Shown: one piece after another, positions 50,193-62,027 of the stretch
How positions within the stretch are numbered: position 1 is the stretch's first letter
Layout: every line of letters begins with the position of its first letter
DNA from: Seriola aureovittata
Taxonomy: Eukaryota > Chordata > Actinopteri > Carangiformes > Carangidae
Assembly (NCBI RefSeq): GCF_021018895.1
Contig: NC_079374.1
Span: forward strand, 8,583,712 to 8,647,711
Direction: 5' to 3'
Length of the DNA stretch: 64,000 nt
Notes under the pieces: model-generated
The model's input: the letters and a program-made list of their open reading frames with translations, nothing else
Databases searched by the model: none
What the model was told of the DNA's origin: nothing
Made by a program: the position numbers and the translations under genes

Positions 50193-52459
50193 GACGACCT
50201 ATGTTTTTTCTTTTTGTTTATTGTTTTTTTTTTTTACATTAGGACAGTCTCAAGATGACGTAACACTGCACAGAGGTTAGCAATACTCTGACACAGGGTT
50301 TTCAGCTCTGAAAGGTTATCACAGTGACAATTATTTTATCTAGCATTGGGACGATGACAAGGTTAACAGCAGAAATACTTTTCTCATGTAGGGCTGAGTT
50401 CAGCCTGAATGTGGCATTAATCATAACTTTCTGCTAGCTGCTAACAGCTACGATGTCAACACTCCAGTCCTACCAAATTCCCTGCGATAAATCTTATTTT
50501 TGAGAAGCTTATAATGTTCAGATACGATTCACAGTTGGACCGATTACAATTCAACACTATCATCATGCCTGAAAATATAGATAGGGATGCTCTTGCACTG
50601 GCCTGCATTATGTAAAGGATATGCAAGTGATGTCACTGCATGCATAGCCACAGCTTTTCCTCAGGAGTTATGTCATCAGTAAAACAGTGAAGAGACTCAA
50701 AAATAACTCAGGTAGAAACTTTTACAGACTGCTGAAGGTGAAATAGAAAAGATGCAATGTGCCATGAGGCTTGCTAAGGGGCTGTGTGATGTTAAGAATC
50801 CAAGCACACCGTTTTCTAAATGGAACATAAGAAAATCAAAATATCTGATTTGTTCACAAGCAACCAGAAGTGTTATTGTTATTAGTGTTACATGTTATCA
50901 TATAGTTGCAAAGAATCTGGCATGTTGAAAAAGAGCAGACTCTCCTATAGTGAGAGTGGCTGGGTCCTTAGTACAGGCTTTATCTTGTTGTGCCAGACAG
51001 TTCAGTAGTAAACACTCTGGCAAAGGGCCTCGTAGTAAACTCTGATGGAACTGCACTGCAGAGCCGGAGTGTTGTAGCCATCCTGGCATGGAGATATGGG
51101 TCATTCTGGGCTGTCCTCTCGCTCACCCCAGCACCAGAGCCCAAACCCTGATGAGATTAGCTGGCCAGCCAGGCGCTCAGTGGTGGTAAAACACAAACAC
51201 CACTGATTACGTGAACATTAAAGTCAGATCCCCTCACACTTCAGCCTCGGATCCCCTTGTGCAGGGTCAGGATCGGGTTAGTGTAATGACTGTGTCACCA
51301 TCCCCGACTTATACGGCAGTACTACCTCTGTCTTGGCACACACCATGGACCCTGACAGATAGTAAACAAACACATAATTATCCTGTGATTAGAGCTGACG
51401 TCATCTGAGACGCGTGCTCTGACTTTCAGTGCATGAAGAAGGGGACAGCGATACAGCTGGCTCTCTGGAATCCTCCAAACTCCTTTAAACTAACAAATGG
51501 TGTCTGCTTGGTCCCCTTGCTTTGTTAATATGCGATAGAGGAAATATGACACAAAACAGGTTGACATTTCCTTCCCGGGGCTAGCTTTTGGGGGGGTAGG
51601 TCAGTGATTTCAGTGCCTTGTCCACTACTATTCTGTGTTAAATCACTGCTAGAAATGGGATTAGGCAGGTTGGAATGCCAGGGTAATCACTCATTCAGCA
51701 GCAGCCAGAAGAAAAGGCCTCCTTAAGGAGAAGGGGTGGGTTTTATATAGCTGAGAGCTTTGATTACTGCTCCGTCTTAAAACCGCATCCGATGAGTAAA
51801 GACATGCACTGGTCCTCCCCCACATTTACTGGGTGAGTCGCCCTCCTGGGTTCCTGTAAATAAGTGATGTCACAGTGCTTAATGATGCCCAGACTAGACT
51901 CAGTAAGGCCCTGAAAACAACATACTACCAGCTTCATCACCACTGTGAGCACGCTGCCTAACCGTCATGTCAACAAAGAATTAGTTTTGCACATTTCATC
52001 CCATTTCTCTGTGGGATTGCCGATGATGCAGTTGAACTGCAGAGTAGTGAACAAGATCAAGGGTATTCTCTCTTATTCTATGAAGCCAGTAAAGTTCACC
52101 CTCGGGGGGAAAGAAAAAACAAAAAAAAAAAAAAAAAAACAAACATTGTCCTTATCTGTGGATCGACTGCTCTGTCACTAATGAAGATGTTCAGATGAAG
52201 AGCACAAGAAGAAAAAATACTTTCCCTGGGCTTTCTCCTGTTCCCCCTGACGCAGACTGGTAGTGACAGTTGTTTCCAGTTGCTACATATAAAGGGCCCA
52301 TCATAAAGCCTGGCTATAGGAAACAGGATAAGCGCTTGAGCCAAGGCAGTAAAAAGCTCTCTGGGAACTTGAAAGCCACACAAATGAAGTCTGCATCTGC
52401 CATCTGGAAACAATAAACAAACAAAACCCAGCAGCCAAACAAACACCACGAAAGGCAGA

Positions 52460-52502
52460 GGGGGAGAGCGAGAGAGGGAGAGAGAGAGAGAGAGCGAGAC
52501 AG

Positions 52503-52554
<52 letters not shown>

Positions 52555-52556
52555 GC
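52460..52556 (+). repeat. (GA)n-rich microsatellite cluster
   Basis: About 97 bp of GAGA with GAGC and ACAG interruptions. It creates a long spurious Ser-Leu open frame on the minus strand. Confidence 0.93.
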
Positions 52557-53344
52557 AGTGATTGAGAGTGTGAATGAGTGATAGGGAGAGGAGGGTGTCA
52601 ATGTTACAAACGTGTGCAGCATGCATCATTAGCAGACACTGATGGGAAGACAGACACAGAGACAACCCTTTGTATAAAATCTCCTTTGATGCTAGGGAGA
52701 TGGCCCTGCTGTTTGAATGTGTGTGGTACCACTGAAACCTGGTTCTAATGAAGTGTAGTGCTAACAGGAGGCCGCCTGTCTGCAACTTGTGCCAGTGATG
52801 TGATGAGAAGTTATAAGCCACTTCCAAATATGGCAAAATACCAAAAGCAACCAGCCAACTCTTCTCTGCAAGCCCAGATAAATCAGAAATATGATTTGTC
52901 TTTATTTTTAGAATTTCAGAGAGAAGTCACATCACAGTTGTCCTGTTTTCAGTGGAGCGTTTTGTGCGTTACTAATCATCTAGCTGTCCAATATGGACTG
53001 GTCTATGAGACAAGTTTTCTTACTGTGCAGAGGCTGCAAAACACTGTGGATTCATTGGAGAAATATAATGCCAAGATCAATTACATGATAAAACTACAGG
53101 AAAGTTGAAGGGATTTCTCCTTATGGATGAAGGACAAACACACATGAAAAGGATCCTCAGGGTCTTTTACATCACTGTCACCACCATATCTCCGCATTTG
53201 CATTACCCAGTTGCTTAGGATTTTTTTTTTTTTTATATGAGCCATTTATTTCAGCATGTAATATTATATCTTTAAGCATTTAATATCAATTTATCATTAC
53301 AACAAAACTACCCTCTGCCACCGATAGTGCCTCTAGTTCTACTA

Positions 53345-53369
53345 CTAATAATAATAATAATAATAATAT
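53345..53369 (+). repeat. (TAA)n microsatellite
   Basis: Eight TAA units, intron 1. Confidence 0.9.
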
Positions 53370-53486
53370 CAAATATTACTAATACTATTTGTTTTCCAGT
53401 GACAAGATGTCTCTCTGAGCAGCACCATTTTATTATGCAGACAGAGCGAAGTTCTCTGCAGAATGACTCAGCGACAGTGTGGAACA

Positions 53487-53491
<5 letters not shown>

Positions 53492-53521
<30 letters not shown>
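53492..53521 (+). repeat. Poly-A run
   Basis: About 30 A after TTTT, intron 1. Confidence 0.9.
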
Positions 53522-53525
<4 letters not shown>

Positions 53526-53782
53526 TATGTGAAGCTTCAGTTGGTACTAGAACAAGCATCATAAGTTGCTCTCAAAGCAAAGACCTGGTCACAAGGCTCA
53601 CCGTCAACACTGACACCGAGGGGTTAAACCAAGAACTGCAGCCACGTGGCTAAAGCATGGACCCATGTATTACCACAGATAGTCCCACCTATAGGTGTAC
53701 ATACACTTAAAACAAATAAGTTAGGGCAGAAAAAGAAAGATAATCTCTCAGCCTCTTTCTCCTTCTCTCACACATTTTTCTA

Positions 53783-54004
53783 TCTTTGTGAGGACCCTCA
53801 ATGACATAATGTATTCCCTTGCCCCTTACCCTAACCTTAACCATCACAACTTAAGTCCTAACCCCAACCCTTACCCTAACTCTAACCGGAACCTTAAAAC
53901 CAAGTCTTAACCCTCAAACAGCCCTTTGAAGTGAGGACTGACCATAATGTCCCCACTTTCCCAAAATGTCCTCTATCTATAACTCAATGTGGTCCTCACA
54001 AAGA
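53783..54004. mobile_element. 222-bp terminal-inverted-repeat element with telomere-like core
   Basis: The left end TCTTTGTGAGGACC (53783-53796) and right end GGTCCTCACAAAGA (53991-54004) are perfect 14-bp inverted repeats. The interior (53821-53905) is a chain of degenerate CCCTAA/CCTTAACC units. The overall form suggests a MITE-like non-autonomous DNA element. I recall very similar sequence as a common fish repeat, but no search was run. A CA microsatellite follows at once (54020-54091). Confidence 0.75.
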
Positions 54005-54019
54005 CAGAAGTGAGCATGT

Positions 54020-54091
54020 GCAAACACACACGCAAACACACACACAAACACACACGCAAACACACACACACACACACGCGCACACACACAC
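54020..54091 (+). repeat. Interrupted (CA)n microsatellite
   Basis: CA repeat with CAAACA and CGCA interruptions. It begins 16 bp after the inverted-repeat element ends. Confidence 0.92.
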
Positions 54092-57000
54092 CCCTGCTGT
54101 GCCTGGTTAACAAACACTCTGCTATAAAAGCAGGCCTCTTACTCATTAGGATGCTGTGTATCAGACAGGAAATGCTGGGTAAATTACACCTCATCGCCCT
54201 GAAACTAGCCGACCATCACCATGGCAATGAGCCAACCTCAGTGCCGTGAGAAGACCAAAGCACCATCGTGGTAGAGGGGAAGGGAACAAGACAACACACA
54301 GTTTCCCCAAACAACTGCAAAAAAAAAAATGATGAAATAAAAGTGATGACAATGCAGTCCTACAGGTTTTCTGAGGTGTAAACTGAACCTAAATCTTTAT
54401 CTATTTAACAGCCAAAAGAATCCCTTTGGCCTTTTGACAGAGGTGGTGACTACAAACCTGGAAGCAATATCCTGCCCACACATGCAACTCTGACTGCTAC
54501 CCAATTAATGCTACATGGGCTAAACTGTACCAGACCAACACACTCTTTATTTATTAGAAATTGTTAGTTATTCCTACCGTAACTGCTGTAATACTGTTCA
54601 ATAAATAGATCAACAAAGGCCGCAACTTGTCATGACAATCATAGAATATTGGGTGGTCTCTCTACGGAGGTCTGTGTGTAATATTTGAAACAATTTGATG
54701 GTTTTGATGATCATATGTAAATAGATTAAGGATAAGTAGCCTGGACAACTGCACTGCAGACAACAATGACCACAAAAAGAGTTTCGTAAGAATCTGTGAG
54801 AAATACAGCAGAGCAATTTGATGCAAATGCAATTTCATCAGATGTTACAACAAGAAGTTACCTAACACTGCTCTGTCAAAATCTTTCGGACACCGTGCAT
54901 TACTCTTAAAAAAGGATCATTTCATCACAGCACTTGTATTGGCTTACAACTGTAAAAAGCAGAAACACAAGTGTGTTATCATTAAAAACAGAGGATATTT
55001 CCCCAGCTTCTCATTCAATCCGACCACCACGCTCAAGCTCTAAACCACATAAACCACCCGTTAGCCAAGTCCACCCCACGTTTCTAGAACAAAATTCTTT
55101 TGTTGCATTGTTCACACATTCCTCCCAGGCCGTGTTTATACAGATGCGATTCCATGTGCGCTCTGGGGTTTAAGAAGTCCTACTCCAAAGCTGAAGATGT
55201 GCTGTTGATCAAAGGCTTCAGTCCTAGAGCAGAGACACTTGTTTTGGTTGTTTTTTCTTCTATGGGGATACAGGGTAACATATCCATCTGTTGGCCGTAT
55301 GGATCCACCTTGGTCAGCTCTAGGACAAGTGTAGGCTTCTCTTCTCTGCCACCCCACACTGCTCCCCCAACCACGTTTACTCAGCTGGTCTCCACGCCAG
55401 TTACCAGAGTTTTGTTTTCACACAGCAACATGTGTTAACTTAATGCTCTGTAACAGATTTCAAAGGCAAGATTACCTGGGTCAACAACAGGTAATAGAGC
55501 GATTTATTGATTCAATGGCTCAAAAAAAAGGCAATGTGCAAAAAAGAAAAAAGTACTTTGGTAGGCATTGGTAAACAGATCCACAGGAAGTGATGTTGTG
55601 GTTTGGTTTACTTGAACCCCATCACGTGTTTTGCTCCTATTTGACGCTGAAACTAGATGTAAAGGCAAAAGAGTGCGATAGTTTTCAAAAGTGTAAAAAC
55701 AATTTCAAAATTTTTGTACCACGAAGCAACGGCCAAGAATGTGTTTAGGACATGATTAGATAAATCGTTAAATAGTTCTAGAAAGGCATAAAGCTCAGGG
55801 GGTGAGTTTACTTGGCCAACCTGCTCACCCTCCAGTAGCAGCAGAATTTGGTAACACAGTCCCCATGGTTGTTTTCTTGCTTGATTGGATTATGGCCACA
55901 CACCTCAAGCTCGGCTTCCACCACCAATCAATGAGGAAATGAGGTGTCAGCACACCGGTGTTTATTCAACACTCATTTATTTTTCTACCAGCAGCCAAAG
56001 CCAGTTGGACCACAGAAGACACCAGATGAGTGAGGGGATTTTCTTTAAAGACTGCTTATTTCTAATAGTATTACAAACAGGAAATTTGTTGTGTACAAGA
56101 GCTAATTGTGTTGACAAATGAATCAGCTCAATTTTATTTCATTTTCTTCAGTCGCATTACGAGTAAATTCCTCTGGTATCATACGACAGTTTACAATTAG
56201 CCAATTTACTGTGAAATGACGAATGCATTTAAAATGCCACTTTGCACTAATAAAGAATGTATAATATTACAAGTGTATATTAAAATTCCGTCTAGTCTTC
56301 ATTCTAATCTCTTTTACAACTGAGAAGACGAGGCTTTTAAACTTCAGGCTGTGCATCCATATGACCAAGCTAAAAGGAACTAGTAATGGGAAGACACCAG
56401 GAAGTCAGTAATGCTTCCAGTCAGCATGAAGTGCCATCAAAATAAAATTCTGCACAGTAGCTGCTGCGTTAAAACAACTGGAGCAATTGAAAATTCCCCT
56501 GCCAATTTATGCCAAATGCCACTTTATAAACATTCTAGCTTGACTGCCAAGTGTCTGCACTGCTTTATGCCCCTTCTCTTAATTGAAAACGTTATAGGGG
56601 TGCATTACACTTGGGGGTTTTATAAGCTGTGCTATAAAGCCCTAGCAGGCCCTGAGAGGGGAAACTGCCCATTAACTTATAAGGTCCAGGCCTTGGCTCT
56701 CTTAATTGACAACCTCTAGGCTACTTTCATCACTTGTCGACTTCATAGCAGCAGTCAATGCTTCCTCCAGGATGCTGTTGCATCTTTGACACGAGGGTGT
56801 TTGTGACAAAGAGCAGTCTGCCGCCAATGCCAGGGCGAGGGCTCTAGGCTGTCCATAAAACAAGCACACACATTCCTCCCCTAGTTCCAGCCATCTGAGA
56901 GGGCTGCATTTAACCATGTAGGTACTGCTTCTCAGTAAGGCCAGCCAAAATTAAACATGAATCTCATTGTAATGGTAGATATTTTTATATGCTAATGCTG

Positions 57001-57175
57001 TACACAAGTCTATGCATCACATATCATAAAAGATTTTTTCCAATTATTGGAGCTTTCACCTTATAAAAAGCACTGCAAAATACTACAAGAAAAATGCGAG
57101 AGGCTAAATTAAAAGAGGGATTACTGAGAAGGTAGAAAATAGTATATTTCTAATCTGTCCAAGCTATCACCACAA

Positions 57176-57227
57176 GCACACACACACACACACGCACACA
57201 CATACATACACAAACACACACACACTG
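57176..57227 (+). repeat. Interrupted (CA)n microsatellite
   Basis: About 52 bp of CA with CG, TA and AA interruptions, intron 1. Confidence 0.9.
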
Positions 57228-57724
57228 GCGTGACAGTCACTTCACACTCTCATTTGGCAGGATCGTCAGCTTTGTGCCTCTGGAAATTCATGGACCTTGA
57301 ATTAGAGCCACATGTCACACTGTTGTTGACCAGTTCAGACACATTGCTAGAATATTAAACTAGCTTAAGTTCTTTGTAATTAAAACTTTCCAACTGGCCA
57401 CTGTCAGTCCAACAACCAGCGAATACCAATATATTCACGTAGGTGTGTGTGCTGCATGCACACATGGCAAGGGAGTCCCCAATCCCCACACGCCATTTTC
57501 ACCTATTTGGATTTATTTTGGTTTTAAATCAGACACAACCGGCAAACCGAAGGACCACAACAAAGCAATTCGCTATGTTTGCAAACATATTGTGCCAGGC
57601 CAGCAAAAGACTCCAACACTACCAATATGCACGAGCACTTGCATCATCCTACTTAGCATGCTACGCTGTCACAGATAGCAGTGGCCCTCAACTACAAACC
57701 CCACTTCACCAGCCCAAAATCACC

Positions 57725-57751
57725 CCAAAAAAAAAAAAAAAAAAAAAAAAA
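57725..57751 (+). repeat. Poly-A run
   Basis: About 27 A, intron 1. Confidence 0.9.
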
Positions 57752-59195
57752 CACAGCGATGGAATCAGCATATTGGTAAATTCTCCCAATCTTGAGGCTG
57801 TTCTCAAACTCAAGACTGTTTGAAGTTTCTAATTATACTTCTAATGAGACTCACATGACAATTTACAAAGATAGAGGAGTGTGAAGCAACTTTAAATACT
57901 AAGCGTCTGTCACTGTCTCATGACCTTAACTTGCAGAAATACACATAGGATTAATATGCATGTAAGTATTTATATTTCTTGGTATTCTTGAAAGGGGAAA
58001 CTCCAGCAATTTAGTGCCGTCATTACATCAAGTTGTGGGACTTGAAACAGACCTTTAAGAGAATAGTCAAAATTGAAGCATCAAAGGCTGTATTCTGACA
58101 TTTAGTCCTTCATATGAGTCAACCTACTCCCTCCGATTAAGTACACCACTGACCTTTGCTTCAAGTTACAGGAATGAATCATGTCACGGACCTATGTTTG
58201 TTTCAATTGTTCAGATGCTTTAATCTTAGCTTTGGCTCAAATCACACATGTAAGCGACACCCATAACCTTCATTATCATAATGCTAATAAGTTTGATCAA
58301 TTGACAACAAAAAAATCACCTGGGGGCTGTAATTATGTAAACATTAGATACTGTTGATAGGAAAGATTTGAACTACAATGTTATTGCTTTAGATGGCTGG
58401 AAATTTGTGGGTGTGCAGAATGAACAAGAGGTGATCTAAAGGTGAACAACAAGAGCTGTGAGGCTGCTCAGTAGTCAGCAGAGCAGGAAACCTGTCGCTG
58501 CACTGAATGGCTTCCATGAGAGACTGCCAGTACTTTCTGAAATATAACTACAACCAAAAGTATAATCATAAAAGGAATTTAAAGATGATATAATGATATT
58601 AATGTGTAAAGAACATGTTAATCTGACGATACAGGTCAATATAGGTCATTTCTTCAGAATAAGCACTTTGGATATTTAAGTAATTTTCTTACTGTAGAGA
58701 TGTATCTAATGTTTTGTCCATTTATATCAGTGACTGTAGATTAAATATTAGAAACACCACTTACAGTATGGCATAAAGCAATACAACTCTATAGCACCAA
58801 AAACTACAAGCCAAAAAAACACCATGAAATTGAATAAACACCTCTCTACAACTCTATAAACTGAACATTATAACCTTGGACACTACAAATACTAAAAAAA
58901 ACAAATGCTGAAATGATGCAATTCATACCAAAAACAACAGAACTTTCTGTCAGACACTCAAAACTGATGATAATGCTTGTAATGAGTAAAAGGCTACCAT
59001 AAGGTGTCGCCAGTATCTTTAGTAATATCGCAATCAAGCAGTAAGAAAATAAAGTAAAGTACAACGTGGCAGCGCCTTCCTGGACTCTAGACACCATAGT
59101 GAAGTTGCCAGGCAACCATAACAACAGCCGGAGATGCTCTGCACAGAAGTACTGAGCGGATGGAAAGGAAATGGTTACCGTATAACCACAAACTG

Positions 59196-59280
59196 TCATT
59201 AGGCTTGGGCGTTACCTATTCTTTCATACCTTAATACTTTCAGAACACTTGACTGGATTATACATGTCTGATGATATTTG
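59196..59280. repeat. Possible fragment of an interspersed repeat (TTAGGCTTGGGCG...)
   Basis: TTAGGCTTGGGCGTTACC followed by TCATACCTTAATACTTTCAG resembles the head of a fish repeat I recall. It is short and is followed by an A-rich run at 59284-59322. Weak. Confidence 0.3.
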
Positions 59281-60708
59281 TTGTAAAAAAAAAAAAAAAT
59301 AAAAAAAAAAAATAAATAAAAAATGTATTCATTGTCATGTCAAGTCATTGTCACACACATTATGACACTGTGGTAGGTTAAAATCCTGTCTAATACCAAT
59401 TACCTGAAATACTCATGTGGCAAAAATAAGAATGTGGCTGATTCCTGACATTTTAGCCAAAAGAAAAAAAGCCTAGATGATGTAATTAAATAATTCAGCT
59501 TTCTAAAGTAAATAAAAAATCTATGTGAAACATAGAAGTTGCAAGAATTTATTTATTTATGGATAAGACATTTATGTGTTTCCAATGGCATTTAATATTT
59601 CACACTTTTCTGGTCTTTTATTTGAAGTTTTGACATTCACATGAAAATATCTGTGATTTCAAGGAACAAAAACCATGCCAACAAAGTTTTTCCATTTCCT
59701 CTCTAATGCTTCTAACTGGAGCTCTAGTAAGAACAGGATGTTTAAAGTGAGTCTCTTCTGATTGGATTGAGTTGAGTTGAGTGACATACAATCAGGCCAA
59801 CCATATTTTAAGCCGGCTGTGTCAAAACTCATTGGTGATGGTGATGGTTAGCGATCAGTGAAATGAGCCAAATAGAAAGTCAAAAGCTATCCTATCCTTA
59901 GAAAGGCTGCGCAAATGATAAACTGACTTCCTGACATTGACATTTTTACATTCTTATAGTTTGCTAGCTCACTGATGGAATGATTGCTTGGTGTTGTCAA
60001 TAAAGTTAAAACAAAAAAAGGTTGGACAGTACTGGGGGCATGGCTTCAGGTGGTGACTGTATAGTTGTGGCATCACAAAATGACAGAAGTCCTGATGGCT
60101 CGTTTTAAAGCACAATTTCTGAATACAGGTTGTGCTTTATAAACAAAAAAGACACGGAAATCTCACTTTCTTCCACATGGAACCTTTAACTTTAGTCACA
60201 GTGTTGCAATAGGCCTAGGCTGTAGGTGAAAAGTATTTAATCCCGGCAAGACTGGTAGGCTATTAGGCAGCACTGTGACAATGACTTCTCCTTTTCAAAA
60301 TTAATGAAGACAAACACGTACCGTCATTTGCCTTATACACTAATGAAATGTTGGGAAGGTTTTAAGGGGATAAAAGCATAAATACCGACTGAGCCTAATT
60401 CAGAGCCACTGGAGCTCAGTGGAGCACAGCTGTGTTAAATTAATGCACATTTTGAGCGTTTCTAAACTCGTTCAACAACTAACAAACAAGAAGCCTGCAT
60501 TCATTCACATTTTGGGAAACATGACGGAGATGACAAACAGATTTAAAACTGCTGCAGCCACTTCTTCCCAGCCAACAAGAACAAGTCGCATTTAACCGAC
60601 AGCTGTTAACGTGATATGGAGGGAAATGTCACAAGGTGAATATTCCACAAGAAACATTGCACATTCAAGAAAGGGCGACATTAAAAAAAGAAACATAAAC
60701 TGACTCAC

Positions 60709-60752
60709 TGTGGAAGAAGTCGTTTCACAGCTCTGGTTATGTGCGCCGCCAT
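60709..60752 (-). CDS. clybl: clybl coding exon 1 (start codon, mitochondrial targeting sequence)
   Basis: The ATG at 60752-60750 has a strong context (A at -3, G at +4). The exon encodes MAAHITRAVKRLLP plus two bases, then the donor GTGAGT. The peptide is basic and amphipathic with no acidic residue, as expected for a mitochondrial presequence. Phase 2 here matches exactly the acceptor at 29496, where one base completes Gln15. The total length then equals the human protein plus three residues, and the conserved Tyr45 sits three positions after human Tyr42. The N-terminus is not conserved in sequence, so the call rests on phase, length, targeting character and the GC-rich promoter around it. 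A different or additional first exon inside the 31-kb intron is possible. Confidence 0.82.
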
Positions 60753-60858
60753 GTTTCCTTCGATGACGCGTCAAAAGAGCAAGCAGCAATTGGCTGCATA
60801 AATGGGTCTCCGGTGCAGCTCGAGTCATTTCATTGGCCACGGCGCGGAGAGGGGCGGG
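60753..60858 (-). promoter_or_regulatory. clybl: clybl core promoter / 5' UTR region
   Basis: This is a short GC- and CpG-richer stretch just upstream of the ATG in otherwise AT-rich DNA. On the minus strand there are CCAAT boxes at 60793-60789 and 60836-60832. A GC box (GGGCGG on the plus strand) lies at 60852-60857. A perfect 10-bp palindrome TGACGCGTCA, with CRE/ATF-like half sites, is at 60764-60773. There is no TATA box. This fits a housekeeping mitochondrial-enzyme promoter with a short 5' UTR. The transcription start was not determined. Confidence 0.6.
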
Positions 60859-61700
60859 CTCTGGGAGAGTACAAGCACATGGGAAGGTAAACAGAGACGA
60901 AGCAGTGGGGCAGTGCTGCTGTGAAGAGGGGAGGGACGGCAGAGCGTGGAAGCGTTTGTGAGAGAGAAATCACCCACACATTTATGATACAATGCCATTT
61001 ATTTTAAAAGATAATTCAAGTAAAAGAGTTAATGACTTAAAAGAAAAGTTACAGTTGGTAAACTGATTAATCAGGGATACTCTGTGTGGTTTGAAATATT
61101 CTAGAGATTGTTTGTGTCACAGATGGTCTCTGCCTACAATGACTCTGTTGTCCTTCTGCTCTATGAGACAGAAGGGACAGAGACAGGCTGAAGCTTGCAA
61201 CAGAGAAAAACGACAGGAATAAAAGGAAAGAGAGAAGAGAGATCTGAGCACAAGGAACGTCACCCCGGGAGTTCTCTCTCACAGCAGTGGTGAATTACTA
61301 CCACTACCATCAGCCAGGTCCAAGTGTGGTGCACAAATGACACGCAATATTTGCCATGATTAAGTCAGCAGGGGATTTGCTCCAAATGTCAGCATTCAGG
61401 ACAGCCATTGGCCTGTGGGTGTATTTAAATGTTGAATGTGCTGCTGGACTTACTGTATTCCATGAAGGTTGTGGAGCCAAATGTAGTTCATGGCGGACCT
61501 TGAGTAAAAAAAAAGAGGAAAAGTGTTAAGTCCATGATGTTCATTTCTTGTTCTTGCTTCAATAGGAAGTTTCCTGACCTGACATCACATATCAAAGAAT
61601 TAAAAAAAAAAAATGGCATGCAGAGCAACTATTGTTTTCCCACTTTTGCATGGGCCCGAAATTGTACATTCATGGCTCAGTGAATTCATCTATATAATGC

Positions 61701-62027
61701 AGTGTTTCCCAACCTGGGGTTGAGGCCCTTCAGTAGGACACTGGATGAATCTATAGGGTCACAATATCCTAAAAAAGCATGCTTCTCTTAAACAAGTTAA
61801 CTGCTATTTTAATTTTTCTGACTTTTATCTGGTGTTTGCTGTTTATGTTTGAATTACTGCTAAGTGGCCTCTAAAAATGATTGATTTTAAACTATCTGAG
61901 AAGGAAACATCAGTCTGTGGTTGAACTGCTTGCAACTCATAGACACATGCAACCTATAACAAGGGGTCATGTGTAGACATTGCATCATTTTTAAGGGTCA
62001 CTTGCCAAAAATGTTATGAACCACTAA
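61701..62027. repeat. Decayed interspersed repeat (CAGTGTTTCCCAACC...)
   Basis: The left edge CAGTGTTTCCCAACCTGGGG and the right edge near ATGTTATGAACCACTA are imperfect inverted counterparts. Internal AGGGTCAC motifs occur on both sides (61758-61764 region and 61994-62000). This is typical of a diverged non-autonomous DNA transposon family common in vertebrates. Class inferred only. Confidence 0.55.

Larger units (their letters stand above)
29496..60708 (-). other. clybl: clybl intron 1
   Basis: GT-AG intron of 31.2 kb, inferred from phase-matched exons 1 and 2. It carries several old interspersed repeats (32212-32541, 45931-46225, 49993-50192, 53783-54004, and possibly 59196-59280), microsatellites (39786-39826, 41041-41066, 47104-47154, 47627-47679, 54020-54091, 57176-57227), A-runs, GA-rich DNA at 52460-52556, and long unique stretches (30030-32200, 33000-36300, 36400-39700, 42000-45900, 48000-49900, 54300-57100, 57850-59180). 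A plus-strand exon-like block lies at 42811-42962. No other host gene was recognised. Confidence 0.75.
3573..60752 (-). other. clybl: clybl gene (coding span, 8 coding exons): mitochondrial citramalyl-CoA lyase
   Basis: Eight minus-strand exons join into one 343-residue frame plus stop; human CLYBL has 340. Every intron is GT-AG and all phases agree. By family knowledge the enzyme is a CitE-like TIM-barrel lyase of the mitochondrial matrix. It splits (3S)-citramalyl-CoA into acetyl-CoA and pyruvate in the last step of itaconate (C5-dicarboxylate) breakdown, and it protects the B12-dependent methylmalonyl-CoA mutase. Visible conserved parts are YIPRRAVLYCPGND (45-58), DCEDGV (76-81), the CoA/substrate-site motif VRVN with Arg110, FVET with the probable Mg ligand Glu174, FGSDDF with the probable Mg ligand Asp209, GFTGKQVIHP (268-277), and GSMIDMP with Asp323, equivalent to human Asp320, which is needed for activity. 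No key residue is missing and no frame is broken, so the gene looks functional. Intron lengths from the 5' end are about 31.2, 12.3, 4.7, 1.5, 0.6, 4.3 and 1.5 kb. Confidence 0.96.

Noticed and set aside
52096..52836. 246-codon minus-strand open frame, the longest in the window
   Set aside because: Its middle is a Ser-Leu run translated from a (GA)n microsatellite, and the flanks match no family; low-complexity artefact.
52758..53108. 116-codon plus-strand frame ending in a coiled-coil-like segment
   Set aside because: No recognisable family and an AT-rich codon pattern; a TTTTTAG acceptor-like site at about 52910 is too weak to support an exon.
58846..59199. 117-codon minus-strand frame with hydrophobic segments
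   Set aside because: No family resemblance, no splice context, and overlap with possible repeat sequence near 59196; hydrophobicity follows from AT-rich composition.
60859..60960. Possible divergent gene starting opposite clybl (AAG/GTAAAC donor-like site at 60886-60893)
   Set aside because: No start codon with a sensible coding stretch before it and no homology; only a donor-like hexamer.
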